A DNA stretch of 64,000 bases from JABDGM01 sp046349975 (GTDB lineage: Bacteria > Planctomycetota > Planctomycetia > Pirellulales > Lacipirellulaceae). Below, one piece after another: positions 1-9,062 of this stretch (positions are counted from its first letter, which is position 1; every line of letters starts with the position of its first letter). The notes under the pieces are model-generated. The model searched no databases. It was not told where the DNA came from and was given only the letters and a program-made list of their open reading frames with translations. Location: NCBI GenBank assembly GCA_046349975.1, contig JAXMBH010000002.1, positions 62,001 to 126,000 on the forward strand, in the 5' to 3' direction. Position numbers and translations under genes: made by a program.

Positions 1-88
1 GCGGTTCATCGCCCCGCAAAACCTGAGCGGCGAAAGCGAACACCAAGCCGACGAGGCACAGCAAATGGAGCGGTTTGGGCGAGCGCAT
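1..88 (-). CDS. Secreted protein, N-terminal fragment (runs off left edge)
   Basis: An ATG on the minus strand at 88 opens a frame that stays open to the window edge, giving 29 residues. They form a clear signal peptide: a basic start (MRSPKPLH), a hydrophobic core (LLCLVGLVFAFAA), then a polar stretch (RGDEP). The mature protein is outside the window, so its function is unknown. It lies 117 bp downstream of the radical SAM gene on the same strand. A 7 bp inverted repeat (112-118 and 121-127) sits just upstream of the start. The call rests only on the signal peptide and the open frame. Confidence 0.5.
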   Translation of the reverse strand, partial: MRSPKPLHLLCLVGLVFAFAAQVLRGDEP

Positions 89-205
89 GTGGCGGCGAAT
101 AGACGGTTGAGGTGCATCGAGATGCACTTACTTTACCGTCGTTTCGCTGGAACACAACCGGCCGATTGCGATGTGTCGTGCAGCGTGTAAGCTGCGTTCG
201 ATGTC

Positions 206-1651
206 TCACGCAGCATCGGAGCGTTTGGTGTTGATCGTCACCAAGCCTTGCGGGGCCTTATTCGCGCACGTTGCGGCCGGCTCCGGGCGTTTTTCCTGGA
301 TGTCGCTGTCCCGGAGGGGCTTCGGACCAATGCCGAGGTACCGCAACCAGGGCCACAGGAGGTGGGCGTTGTCGCGCAGGTAGCGCGTGCGGAAGTAGAA
401 ATGTTCGAAGCAATAACCGTGCAGCTCCATCACTCGCTCGGCCGTGAGGTGCTGATACTTGAGCCCGGCGTAGTACACATCCAGCTTCGAGAAATTGGTC
501 TCGGCGATTTGATCGCGGATGTTCGTGAAGAACTCGGTGCCGGGGTACGGCGTCACGATGTTGAAATTGGCATAGGTTGGGTTCACGTCGCGAGCGTAAT
601 TGAGTACGCCTTTGATCGACTGCTCGGTGTCTTCGGGGAAGCCGATCATAAAGCCGGCGACGGTGCGAATGCCCATGCGACGGCAACGATCGACGAACTC
701 GTGTTGGCGGTCGTCTTTAATGGGAACGCGCTTGTACGTGCGGAGCGTTTCCTCATGGGGCGTTTCGATGCCGACCGTAATCGACATGAGTCCGACGTCT
801 TTCAGCAGTTTCAGCGTCTCCATCCGCAACAGATCGATGCGGCTTTCGATCGAGAATTGGATCTTACGCGGCAGTTTGCCAATGAGTTCGGCGAGGCGAA
901 TCACGCGCTGCCGATCGAGGCCGAACAGGGGATCGCGGAATTTGAACGAGCGGAAGCCGTAGCGGCGGATGCCGTGTTCGATCTCCGCAACGACTTGTTC
1001 CGGCGAGCGGAACCGCGTTTTGTTTTCGATCATGATGTACGGGCAGTAGTTGCACGTGAACGTACACCCGCGGCTTTGCTGCACGAGGCCCGTGGGGAAC
1101 TTCGTGAAGTCGTACCGGATCGCGAACTTCTCAGGTTCGAAAATCGACCAATCGGGCCACGGCAAGTCGTCGAGGTTGCGCACCGTGCCGACGTCGACGA
1201 TGGGCTCTTTCGAACCAAGCACTTCGTCGAACTTGGTGAGGAGCTGCTCGGGTTCGCCGCGCAGTACGGTCACACGGTCGGCTTGGAACAATTGCGGCAG
1301 CGCGTAGGCGACGGCTCCGACTACGAACACCCGCGCATTCGGAGCGGCTTTGAGTGCCTGTTGAATTGCCGATTGTTCGACGTCGATCGTTGCGAGCGCC
1401 GGATTGAATACGTACAAGTCGGCACTCGGCGCGGCGCGGTCAACACAGTACTCGACGGTGTGGCCGAGCTTGCGGAAGATTGCAGCGAGGTAAGCGAAGT
1501 TGAGTGCGACCGGCCGGCGATCGCGATGGTACCCCCAGCTGACGAGGCGCTCGCCAAGCGAGCGTTTGCCCGAGAACATGCCCACGCCGAAACCGCCGGC
1601 GAAGTCCTTAGAAACCGAACGGGCGCGCGAATCCCACAAACAGATGTGCAT
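206..1651 (-). CDS. B12-binding domain radical SAM protein
   Basis: 481 residues. The N-terminal ~150 residues look like a cobalamin-binding Rossmann domain, as in the B12-dependent radical SAM superfamily (residues such as VFVVGAVAYALPQLF). The radical SAM core follows, with the cluster motif C-T-F-T-C-N-Y-C near residue 197 supplying the CxxxCxxC cysteines. Later stretches (SITVGIETPHEETL, GFMIGFPEDTEQSI, TPYPGTEFF) are typical of HemN/BchE-like TIM barrels. Such enzymes methylate or rearrange lipids, tetrapyrroles or antibiotics, and the substrate cannot be inferred here. The first 25 residues (MHICLWDSRARSV) precede the usual B12 domain start. The family call is firm; the substrate is unknown. 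Confidence 0.88.
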   Translation of the reverse strand: MHICLWDSRARSVSKDFAGGFGVGMFSGKRSLGERLVSWGYHRDRRPVALNFAYLAAIFRKLGHTVEYCVDRAAPSADLYVFNPALATIDVEQSAIQQALKAAPNARVFVVGAVAYALPQLFQADRVTVLRGEPEQLLTKFDEVLGSKEPIVDVGTVRNLDDLPWPDWSIFEPEKFAIRYDFTKFPTGLVQQSRGCTFTCNYCPYIMIENKTRFRSPEQVVAEIEHGIRRYGFRSFKFRDPLFGLDRQRVIRLAELIGKLPRKIQFSIESRIDLLRMETLKLLKDVGLMSITVGIETPHEETLRTYKRVPIKDDRQHEFVDRCRRMGIRTVAGFMIGFPEDTEQSIKGVLNYARDVNPTYANFNIVTPYPGTEFFTNIRDQIAETNFSKLDVYYAGLKYQHLTAERVMELHGYCFEHFYFRTRYLRDNAHLLWPWLRYLGIGPKPLRDSDIQEKRPEPAATCANKAPQGLVTINTKRSDAA

Positions 1652-1741
1652 GGAACGGTTCCTCAGCTTACGTCAACGGCGGATTAGAGTTTGTCTTACG
1701 TGATGGTCGAAACGTGAGCAGCAAGACGCATTTGCGAAGCG

Positions 1742-3130
1742 TCACGCGGCCCGCTTCGGACGCGGCGCGTCGGGCAATGTACTCGCCGGCGGTGCCAAGG
1801 CGGTGTTCAGTGCAGCAGCGGCGTTTGTTTCGGCTGCCATTTCCAAGGCTGCTTTGTCTTGGTGGCAACGAGTGCGCTGAGCGGCGTACATCTGCTGGCG
1901 CTGTTTCTTCGTCGGCTCGCGGCCAAGCAGCGAAACGTGTCCGGCAGGGCCGATATGATAGTGAATTCCGCGCCATACGATCGAACGCCCGACAGCCGAC
2001 GAGAGCATCATTGCCGCGGTGAACAAGCCGGCCAACGGCGCTGCGAATTGGTCAAAACGGGCTGCCGCACGAAGCGGTTTCGCGGGCGCGTTTACGTTGA
2101 CCGTCCACACCGATTGCCGCCAGGCCGCACGCAGCATTGCCAGCGCGTACAAGCACGTGCTCACGAGAAGCGGTACATACCAAAAACTGCTGCTGTGCAT
2201 CCAGAGCCAACCGGCCAAGACAAAGCCCCCCACTTGAACGACGGCTTGTGCCAGCAGGAGCGGAATCGTCATCCACCACAAAGCAGGGGAATAATGCCGG
2301 CCAATGATGAATTGACGGCGCAGGAACGACGCGGCTTGATGCCAGCTGGCATTGATCGATCCCGCAGCCATGGCTCCCGGCTCGAACGATAGCTTCACGC
2401 CGGCGGCCCGCATTACCCGGCTGGCAACGAGGTCGTCGCTCAGCGTGCCGCGCCACGCTTCGGCGAGCGCGGTGCGTTCAAACACCTCGCGAGTGAGGGC
2501 CCAGGCGCCGCCCCAGATAAGGTTCCAGCCTTGATGATTCATGAGGCCGGCCACCCCGGCATTCGCGCTGGCGAGTACAAGATTTGCAATGGTCAGGCGC
2601 TCGGGCACAAACCAGCGATAACCGGTCGCGATTTGCAACCCACCAGAGCGATACACGCGGCTCACAAGACGAGCCAGGGTATCGGGGCCGGGTTTCGCGT
2701 CCGAATCAAAAAATGCCAGCACTTCAACATCTGGAGATAAGCTCGCCGTCGCGTGCAGCAAGTTATGAACCTTTTGGCCGCTGTCTTTGCATGCGCCAGC
2801 GACGAGGATCTCGTACGGCACGGCCGAAGCGGCGGTCACTTGGCGAATGACTTCGCACGCGGGGTCGCTGTCGCTTTCAACCACGAAGCGGACGAAATAA
2901 TTCGGGTAGTTCTGGGCAAGCATGCACCGCAGGTTGTCGGCCAGATTGATGTCGACGCCCTTGCAAGGGATCGATACAAGCACGCGTGGCGGATTAAACC
3001 AATGGCGCGGCTGCGTGCGCAGCGAAGCGCGCGCGAACCGCTTGTGTTCGTACGCCTGCACTGTTAGCAGCAAACTCCAAAACAGAGCGATTCCCGCCAG
3101 TATCAACGCTGTTGATTGGATAGCACTCAC
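1742..3130 (-). CDS. Membrane glycosyltransferase, GT2/GT21 (ceramide glucosyltransferase/HpnI-like)
   Basis: 462 residues if started at GTG 3130; a TTG at 3286 would add 52 residues lacking any domain. A transmembrane helix (STALILAGIALFWSLLLTV) precedes a GT-A domain. The GT21-type elements are visible: an early acidic motif (VVESDSDPA), the metal-binding D-S-D (LAFFDSDAKPG), a later D-D (TLSDDLVASR) and R-R-Q-F-I-I-G-R in place of the (Q/R)xxRW motif. Several C-terminal hydrophobic helices follow, then an Ala-rich tail. The family transfers sugars from nucleotide-sugars to lipids at the cytoplasmic face of the membrane. It is divergent from an acyltransferase, so a shared role in surface glycolipid modification is plausible but not shown. 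Confidence 0.75.
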   Translation of the reverse strand: MSAIQSTALILAGIALFWSLLLTVQAYEHKRFARASLRTQPRHWFNPPRVLVSIPCKGVDINLADNLRCMLAQNYPNYFVRFVVESDSDPACEVIRQVTAASAVPYEILVAGACKDSGQKVHNLLHATASLSPDVEVLAFFDSDAKPGPDTLARLVSRVYRSGGLQIATGYRWFVPERLTIANLVLASANAGVAGLMNHQGWNLIWGGAWALTREVFERTALAEAWRGTLSDDLVASRVMRAAGVKLSFEPGAMAAGSINASWHQAASFLRRQFIIGRHYSPALWWMTIPLLLAQAVVQVGGFVLAGWLWMHSSSFWYVPLLVSTCLYALAMLRAAWRQSVWTVNVNAPAKPLRAAARFDQFAAPLAGLFTAAMMLSSAVGRSIVWRGIHYHIGPAGHVSLLGREPTKKQRQQMYAAQRTRCHQDKAALEMAAETNAAAALNTALAPPASTLPDAPRPKRAA

Positions 3131-3325
3131 GAGCCTCGCAGCGGCACTCGCTTTCCTGGGTTCGTGTTGAAGTTGCGGCCACCGAATGGACCGATAAAAG
3201 GTAGCATCGACCGTAACGGTCGCGCAAATCCAACGTTTCCGGGAAGGCGTGCGGCTAGCATCCGTCGAAACACGCGAGCCGATCAATGCGCCCGCGGTGA
3301 ACTCGATTTACCTGCTATCAGTGCT

Positions 3326-4531
3326 ATGTATCGCGACATCAAATATTTTGCCAACATCACGCCGCTGCGTTTTATTGCCGCGTACCTGGTCGTGCTCTAT
3401 CACATCGAAGAGACACGCAAGATGTTCAACCTGCCGAACCTCACCGAGTATTCGGTGTTTCAACAGGGGGCATTGGCGGTCACTTTCTTTTTCGTGCTGA
3501 GCGGATTTCTTATTACGTATCTTCTGCTGCGCGAGCACGCGGCGACGGCGGATGTCGCCGTCGGCAAGTTTTATCTGCGGCGCATGCTGCGGATTTGGCC
3601 GTTGTACTTTTTGATGGTGTTCATCGGCCTCGTGCTGATTCCGCTGGCGGTAAAGTTTGGGCGTGTGAAATATCAAGCGCCGTTCGAGTCGCTCGATGTG
3701 GTGACGTACTTCCTGTTCTTTGTGCCGTTCATCGTGAACCTAGAGTACGGCAATCATTTCCTCACGCCGCTATGGTCAGTTGGCATCGAGGAGATTTACT
3801 ACCTGGGCTGGGCGCCGATCGTCAAATTCTTGCGGCGGAATATTCTGGCGATCATGCTCGGTACGGTGACGATGAAGGCAGCGCTGGCGATCTGGGCGTA
3901 CTACGTGTTACAGAATCCGCTCGTGTGCGATGTGCTGCGGATGTTGCAGTTCGAAGCGATGGCGCTCGGCGGACTGGGCGCGTACTTTGTGTTCTATCGG
4001 GAACTGCCGCTGGAGCGCAGTTGGGTGTTTTCGAAGCCGGTTCAGGTCGCGGTGCTGGCGCTACTGGCGGTACGAATTTTTGGGCATCAGTGGATGGCCG
4101 TGACTTGGCCAGCTTATGACGGGGTATTCAACCAGCCGGTGGTTGGGCCGCTGGTCGCAATGACGCTCTTTGGCTGGTTGATCGTGAATGTGGCGGTGAA
4201 CCGCGGCAACATCTTGCGGCTCGAATCACGGTTGTTCAATTACCTCGGCGATATCTCGTACGGCGTGTACATGTACCACGCGCTCGTGATTTCCGTGGTG
4301 TTTGTGCCGAAGATCAAAAAGTTTCGCGCCGCGCCGTTCGTAACAGGGACCATTATCTTGCATGTGGCCGTCATCGGTCTGACGCTTGTTCTGGCGGCGC
4401 TTTCCAAGCGGTATTTTGAGAACCGGTTCTTGCGGTACAAGTCGCGGCTGCAAACCGTCGATGATGCGGTTCCGGCAATTTCAACTGCTGCCAAAGAAAC
4501 GGCGGCGAAAACGCGTGCCCGCGCGGCGTGA
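3326..4531 (+). CDS. Acyltransferase 3 family membrane protein (OafA/YrhL-like)
   Basis: 401 residues from ATG 3326; in-frame sequence further upstream is unlike the family. It opens with the family pattern: F-I-A-A-Y-L-V-V-L-Y-H, where the histidine is the conserved catalytic-site candidate, followed by F-F-F-V-L-S-G-F-L-I-T-Y and R-R-M-L-R-I-W-P-L-Y. About ten hydrophobic helices run to the C-terminus. These inner-membrane proteins O-acylate polysaccharides, lipid A sugars or peptidoglycan using cytoplasmic acyl donors. The C-terminal ~30 residues are Ala/Lys-rich and hydrophilic. It is divergent from the glycosyltransferase gene, with about 195 bp between the starts. Confidence 0.85.
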   Translation: MYRDIKYFANITPLRFIAAYLVVLYHIEETRKMFNLPNLTEYSVFQQGALAVTFFFVLSGFLITYLLLREHAATADVAVGKFYLRRMLRIWPLYFLMVFIGLVLIPLAVKFGRVKYQAPFESLDVVTYFLFFVPFIVNLEYGNHFLTPLWSVGIEEIYYLGWAPIVKFLRRNILAIMLGTVTMKAALAIWAYYVLQNPLVCDVLRMLQFEAMALGGLGAYFVFYRELPLERSWVFSKPVQVAVLALLAVRIFGHQWMAVTWPAYDGVFNQPVVGPLVAMTLFGWLIVNVAVNRGNILRLESRLFNYLGDISYGVYMYHALVISVVFVPKIKKFRAAPFVTGTIILHVAVIGLTLVLAALSKRYFENRFLRYKSRLQTVDDAVPAISTAAKETAAKTRARAA

Positions 4532-4566
4532 AGCTCGCGCGCACGCGGCATTGCGCATGGAAGGCC

Positions 4567-6720
4567 TCAATTGGCCGCCGGTTGAAGCTCCGCGCAGATA
4601 AGCTCTTTCTCACCGCGCAGGTAGAGCCGCGTGTTAACAAGCGCCGGTTGACTCAGTAGCCGCGCTTCGCGGGATTCGCGATCCTCGAACAGCTGTAATC
4701 GCGAAACGATGCGAAACTCGGCTGCAAGTGCATCGACGAGAATGAGTTCGCCGCCGCGGCCAAAGGCGAGAACACGATCATTCGACGCGATGAGTGGCGA
4801 GTAGTTTCCGAATGAATCGTCATCGCCGATCCAGATCGGCTTCAGACGGTTGGCCAAATCAAGGCAGTACATATGGTCATGAACGCAGAAAAGCCGGTTA
4901 CCGACGGCGATCGGCGTGCTCATGTCGGGTCCCAGCTCTTCGTTCGTGGCTTGCGGCCGCGGGATGATAAGACCGTGGTCGTCGAAGGCATACAGGCGGG
5001 TGAAATTGTTTTCCGTAGTGACGACTAGCATACCGTCGACCGCGATCGGCGTGGGGACGTTAAAGTCGCCATCGTGCGGCGGCTTGAGCGTCCACAGCCG
5101 GCGGCCAGTGGCGATGTCCCACCCGCCGAGCGACTTCTGATCGTAGCCCACGAGTTGGCGAACACCGCCAAGCGTGGCGGCAATGAAGGAAGCGTGCGCA
5201 TGGCGCGCGCCAGGTGTTTCCCAGATCGTGCCGCCGGTTTCGGGATCGAGTGCGACGATCGATGCCTCATTGCCGCCGGGGTTCACGATCAGTTTGCCGT
5301 CGCATATGAGCGGCGACGAACACGTGCCCCAGACTAATTCCTTTTCGCCATCGAATTGAGCGATGACGTTGGTACGCCAAACGGTGAGACCCGCTTCAAG
5401 TTCGACACATGTCAAGTCACCGAAGGCGCCGAAGAGGTAGGCCTTGTTTCCGGCGATGAGCGGCGTGGCACGCGGTGTGTTGTCGAAGTCGAGTTTACCC
5501 AGGGCCGGGTATTGAACGCTCCACAGCACTTCGCCGGTGTCGGCCGCATAGCAACGGAATTCGTCGAAGTTGTTGGTGAGGTCGCGGTCGCCGAGAAGCA
5601 CGTACTTCTCGGTGGCCGCGACGCCACCAAGCCCTGGGCGGCGCAGCGACTTTCGCCACACGATGTGCGGCTTGTCGGGCAACGATCGCGGCAGTTGTGC
5701 GGCGTAACCATCGCGATTCGGGCCACGCCACTGCGGCCACGTGTTCGTGCTCGATGAATCGTTCGCCGCTGGTGAACCGGCAGAGGGTTTCGATGGGGTG
5801 GCAGAACGGCCGATGACGGGATCGGTCTTGGCTGCATCCGGCGTCAACGATTTGCGCAGGGAATGGTATTCGTCGTCGATCTCGACGAAGCCGAGCAATG
5901 ATTCGAGCGCGGACTTCAAGTCCACATTGGAATGAACTTCGAGCAAAGCGTTCTGCACCTGTTGTTGTAGTTTGGAGTCCACGCGATTTGTCGTGAACGC
6001 GGTAATGAAAGGAACTGGCGCTGTCTCAGCGACGACTCGAAGGTCTCCTTTTTTTACAGTGCCACAGCCTTGCAGCAGAGGTGCGGCATAGCTCGAAATG
6101 ACGGCGGCGGCTCGCTGTGAATCGCCCCACTCGATGATTTTGCAGGCACCGTCACTGCAAGATTCGGAGACCTCAGAGGCTTCAACTGTCGGCAATTCGA
6201 TGTGCGCGGCGGCCAACATTTTGCGTGGGGCGGCGAATTTCTCGTCGCACTCGCGCGGCCCGAAGATAATGCGATAGCCATGCAAGTCTTCCAGCTGTTG
6301 AGCGACGTCGGCGGATCGCACCACGATAAGGCCGGTTTGTGTCGTCTTGCCGTCCTGGCCCGTCAACCGTGCGACCGGCGTCACCTTAAGCTTCGCTTTC
6401 GCGGCGTCGGCACGGACCACCGAATCTTTGCCAATCGCGATGTCGATGTGTTTGCACGACTCCTTTGCTAAGGCCTTTTCAAACGATTCGGCGAACGTCA
6501 CCTGCACGGGGCGACCGAGCTTGGCCTGAAGATATTCGGCCAGGCGCTCGTATTTGCGTTGGGCATAGCCTTGAACGCAGGGGCACGAGAGCGGCTCGGC
6601 GAGCGGATCCATGACTACCATCGAAAGGGTTACATCTCCGGATTGTCCTGCCGGATTCCCTTCGCCATGCAGAGCGGCAAGCGGCAATGTGCAGAGCAAG
6701 AGGGCCAGAACTGCGCGCAT
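4567..6720 (-). CDS. PhnD-like binding domain fused to PQQ-type beta-propeller, secreted
   Basis: 717 residues. The signal peptide is MRAVLALLLCTLPLAALHGEG, and the RBS is AAGGTGA just before the ATG. Residues ~30-280 resemble phosphonate/phosphite periplasmic binding proteins (PhnD type): VTLSMVVMDPLAEPL, YERLAEYLQAKLGRPV, DIAIGKDSVV, and a final small helix pair typical of the fold. After a Ser/Pro linker (~300-330), residues ~335-710 form a PQQ-like propeller: the planctomycete opener W-P-Q-W-R-G-P-N-R-D-G, then repeats such as AADTGEVLWSVQ, LDPETGGTIWETP and IATGRRLWTLKPP. An eight-Cys pattern in the N-domain (CPCVQG, CKH, CDE, CSDGAC, GCG) may form disulfides. The fusion's ligand and role are unknown; the domain calls are good. 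Confidence 0.75.
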   Translation of the reverse strand: MRAVLALLLCTLPLAALHGEGNPAGQSGDVTLSMVVMDPLAEPLSCPCVQGYAQRKYERLAEYLQAKLGRPVQVTFAESFEKALAKESCKHIDIAIGKDSVVRADAAKAKLKVTPVARLTGQDGKTTQTGLIVVRSADVAQQLEDLHGYRIIFGPRECDEKFAAPRKMLAAAHIELPTVEASEVSESCSDGACKIIEWGDSQRAAAVISSYAAPLLQGCGTVKKGDLRVVAETAPVPFITAFTTNRVDSKLQQQVQNALLEVHSNVDLKSALESLLGFVEIDDEYHSLRKSLTPDAAKTDPVIGRSATPSKPSAGSPAANDSSSTNTWPQWRGPNRDGYAAQLPRSLPDKPHIVWRKSLRRPGLGGVAATEKYVLLGDRDLTNNFDEFRCYAADTGEVLWSVQYPALGKLDFDNTPRATPLIAGNKAYLFGAFGDLTCVELEAGLTVWRTNVIAQFDGEKELVWGTCSSPLICDGKLIVNPGGNEASIVALDPETGGTIWETPGARHAHASFIAATLGGVRQLVGYDQKSLGGWDIATGRRLWTLKPPHDGDFNVPTPIAVDGMLVVTTENNFTRLYAFDDHGLIIPRPQATNEELGPDMSTPIAVGNRLFCVHDHMYCLDLANRLKPIWIGDDDSFGNYSPLIASNDRVLAFGRGGELILVDALAAEFRIVSRLQLFEDRESREARLLSQPALVNTRLYLRGEKELICAELQPAAN

Positions 6721-6780
6721 AGAATCACCTTACCTTGCTGAAGCGGGTTGCGTACTGCGGCGGAATGTGCGGTCGATCAA

Positions 6781-8340
6781 CTAACGCGAGAAGATCAGCT
6801 GGAGAGCGTCCACCACGATTCCTGCCCCACTTGTGGATGTGGAAACGGAGTCGTCGTCGCCAGCCTCGGCTGCGGGCGGTGCGGGCGGCGCATTCTTCAG
6901 TTTCTCAATGTCGGCAGCTATTTCGTCCGCCGGGCGCGCGTCAAGACGCACGATAAAGTTGCGGACAATATCAAGCATGTACACGCGGCTTCCATCGCTG
7001 TTCACGGCGATCGAACAGTTCTTGCAGCCGGGCTTAAGCTCGATCGCGCCGACGAGCCCGAGGAGCTTGCCGTCGATGGAATAGCGCTTGATACGGCCGG
7101 TGTCGTCTTCCGCAGTATAGATGGCGCCGCCCGGTCCGAAGGCCACGTTCATAGGGTTACAGCAGCTACCGAATCCCTCGAGGCCAGTGCGAGCGCCAAA
7201 GCCGAAGTTGCCAAGACTCTTGCCATCGCGATCGAAGCGGCAGACGCGGTGATGTGAGTTCTCGGCGACAAACACGCCGTCCTTGTTAGCCTTTACATCC
7301 ATCTGGCCGCAGCAGCCGCTCAGATCTTTGATAATCGTAGTCGCATTTTCAAATTGATCGTTCATGCGCCACACATCGTAGCCGTACCCTGCCGCGGCGC
7401 GGGTAGCGAGGAAGATATCGTCTTCATTCGCCGAGATGGATGACGCTTTGAGTTTGTATTCCATCGATGCCTTGACACGCTGCTCGATTTCCTGATCGCT
7501 TAGCTCGCCCGACGGTTGGGCGCCGAGCATTTGCGCGAACTGAGTCTTCGCTTGCTCGTACTGTTCCTTTTGCTGCGTGAGCATTTTGATCTGCCGTTCG
7601 AGCATTGGCTTGGTGCGCACGGCGCGCGGCTGCGAACGTGGTTTCTCGGCATCCTTGTTCTTCTCTGCGCTACTGTCGGCAGCGACTTTGTCGGTGGCCT
7701 TTTCCTTTTCTTCCAACCCCGCGAGTTGCGCCTTCAGCGCGTCAATCTGCTTGGTCATTTGCTCGATTGCCTTGTCGTAGATTTGCGCTTGACTGGCAAA
7801 CTGCTCGGCTTGTTCCTTGGCCTGAGTGATGACCTCTTCGCGCAGCTTCTCTGGATGCTCGGTAAGGGCAGCGGCTTGCGGGGCCTCCTTCATCAATTCC
7901 ACCTTGCCATCGGCGGCGAGCTTCAAAATCTTTCCTTCACCGGCGACGAACACAACGCCGTCTGGCCGTGTGCAGATTGCCTCCGGCTTGACGGGAATCG
8001 CCCACGAGTCGACCAGCTTCCCATCCGGTTCAAAGATGCCAATTTCGCCAACTCCGCCTGAGCAGCCCACCATTAGATTGTCGTCGCTCTTGAGGCAGTA
8101 GCAGGCAACCGTGGCTTGGGACTGACCGGGTTTCGTCGCCTTGATTGTTGCGACCTGTCGGTGAGTTGGTACCGCGATCGCTGCGGCGGCCGCCGCGGGC
8201 TGAAGCGTTGCATCGGGGATTGCCGGCGCGTTCGCATTGTCAGCGGCAAATGCCGCTGGCACTAAACTCACCACGGCCATGAACGTACACAAGCGCAACG
8301 ACGGTCGTGACCCCAGAACGACATGAATCGCAGCCAACAT
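6781..8340 (-). CDS. Secreted NHL-repeat protein with coiled-coil insert
   Basis: 519 residues from ATG 8340, chosen because GAGGAGG lies directly upstream and a signal peptide follows (LRLCTFMAVVSLVPAAFAA). Propeller-like segments appear first (NLMVGCSGGVGEIGIFEPDGK; VVFVAGEGKILKLAADGK). They are interrupted at about residues 160-300 by a charged coiled coil (KEQAEQFASQAQIYDKAIEQM, then Glu/Lys/Gln-rich). NHL-type repeats then resume (HHRVCRFDRDGKSLGNFG, TGRIKRYSIDGKLLGLVG, SRVYMLDIVRNFIVRLD). The Gly/Cys pairs (GCCGQ, GSCCNP, GCKNC) are unusual for a propeller. The end is Ala/Pro-rich with no sorting tail. It lies 60 bp upstream of the PhnD-PQQ gene on the same strand and may be co-transcribed. 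Function unknown. Confidence 0.7.
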   Translation of the reverse strand: MLAAIHVVLGSRPSLRLCTFMAVVSLVPAAFAADNANAPAIPDATLQPAAAAAAIAVPTHRQVATIKATKPGQSQATVACYCLKSDDNLMVGCSGGVGEIGIFEPDGKLVDSWAIPVKPEAICTRPDGVVFVAGEGKILKLAADGKVELMKEAPQAAALTEHPEKLREEVITQAKEQAEQFASQAQIYDKAIEQMTKQIDALKAQLAGLEEKEKATDKVAADSSAEKNKDAEKPRSQPRAVRTKPMLERQIKMLTQQKEQYEQAKTQFAQMLGAQPSGELSDQEIEQRVKASMEYKLKASSISANEDDIFLATRAAAGYGYDVWRMNDQFENATTIIKDLSGCCGQMDVKANKDGVFVAENSHHRVCRFDRDGKSLGNFGFGARTGLEGFGSCCNPMNVAFGPGGAIYTAEDDTGRIKRYSIDGKLLGLVGAIELKPGCKNCSIAVNSDGSRVYMLDIVRNFIVRLDARPADEIAADIEKLKNAPPAPPAAEAGDDDSVSTSTSGAGIVVDALQLIFSR

Positions 8341-8827
8341 AATCGCCTCCTCGCTCTGAAAGGAAAACAGATCACTATTCGACGTTGCAGGTCCGCACTT
8401 AGTTCTCCGGTAGTACCGCGGAATATTGCCTTTGGCGTTGCGACCAATGACGTGCGATGCGGATGCAGCGCTATTCATCGTACCGCCGGTTCGACATGCG
8501 CCCAGTCATAGTTTCCAACATTTTGGTGCATCATCAGCGGACGGGCGAAATAGGCTGGCTGGGCCCCAAGCCAGGCGATAGCAGGCGCTGATCAGCGCGA
8601 TGTCGAGAGTATTCGCCAACAAATCGACGAATTTTGGCAGCGGACGAACATCTTGGTCGACTGGAATTCTCGCGGACCGGGAGACTCCCGCAGCAATTGC
8701 ACGTAGAGCAACGGCCGGCAGCTCAGCGGGCGACAATCAGCAGCGAACCATAGACTCGCGAAGTAGCACGCATGCTGATGCCAGCGAGCAACAGAGTCGC
8801 TAAACTGGGTAATCAGCACCAGGCCAT
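8341..8827. other. Intergenic region upstream of tRNA-Arg
   Basis: About 490 bp between the NHL gene start and the tRNA. It must contain the promoter of the NHL gene on the minus strand and that of the tRNA on the plus strand. I see no convincing coding frame, repeat or hairpin. The short open frames across it read through the tRNA and are artefacts. Confidence 0.5.
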
Positions 8828-8901
8828 GCGCCCGTAGCTCAGCTGGATAGAGCAGCGGACTTCTAATCCGCAGGTCGCAGGTTCGAATCCTGCCGGGCGT
8901 A
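8828..8901 (+). tRNA. tRNA-Arg(UCU), integration site of the adjacent element
   Basis: A complete cloverleaf can be drawn. The acceptor stem GCGCCCG pairs with CGGGCGT (G:U at the first pair). The anticodon stem GCGGA/TCCGC encloses loop CTTCTAA with anticodon TCT. The T arm is GCAGG-TTCGAAT-CCTGC. The discriminator is A at 8901 and CCA is not encoded. The 3' half from 8860 is duplicated at 20059, which marks the gene as the attachment site. The integration restores a functional tRNA at the left end. Confidence 0.95.
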
Positions 8902-8916
8902 CTAGACTTACATCGA
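8860..8916 (+). repeat. attL: 57 bp direct repeat, left copy
   Basis: From the anticodon loop of tRNA-Arg to 15 bp past the gene. It matches 20059-20115 at 56 of 57 positions; the sole difference is A8901 versus G20100, the discriminator base. Tyrosine integrases classically recombine in the anticodon or T arm of tRNA genes and leave such 3' duplications. Confidence 0.92.
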
Positions 8917-9062
8917 ATGTAATGGGTTGCAACACAAGGCACGCAAACGACTTACTGCACTGTCGATTTTCGTTTGCCAATCGCTAAGTAACTCGTTTCT
9001 CTTAGTCAATATCCAGTATTTACCGGATATAGCTCGGCTATTGGAAACGGAGCTTTGCGATC

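Noticed and set aside
248..1687. 479-residue frame on the plus strand opposite the radical SAM gene
   Set aside because: It mirrors codon structure of the real gene on the other strand, has no domain, and the minus-strand product carries the Cys cluster motif.
8592..8942. 116-residue minus-strand frame across tRNA-Arg
   Set aside because: It is a translation of the tRNA and its flank (the well-known spurious R-I-R-T-C-D-L-R-I type).
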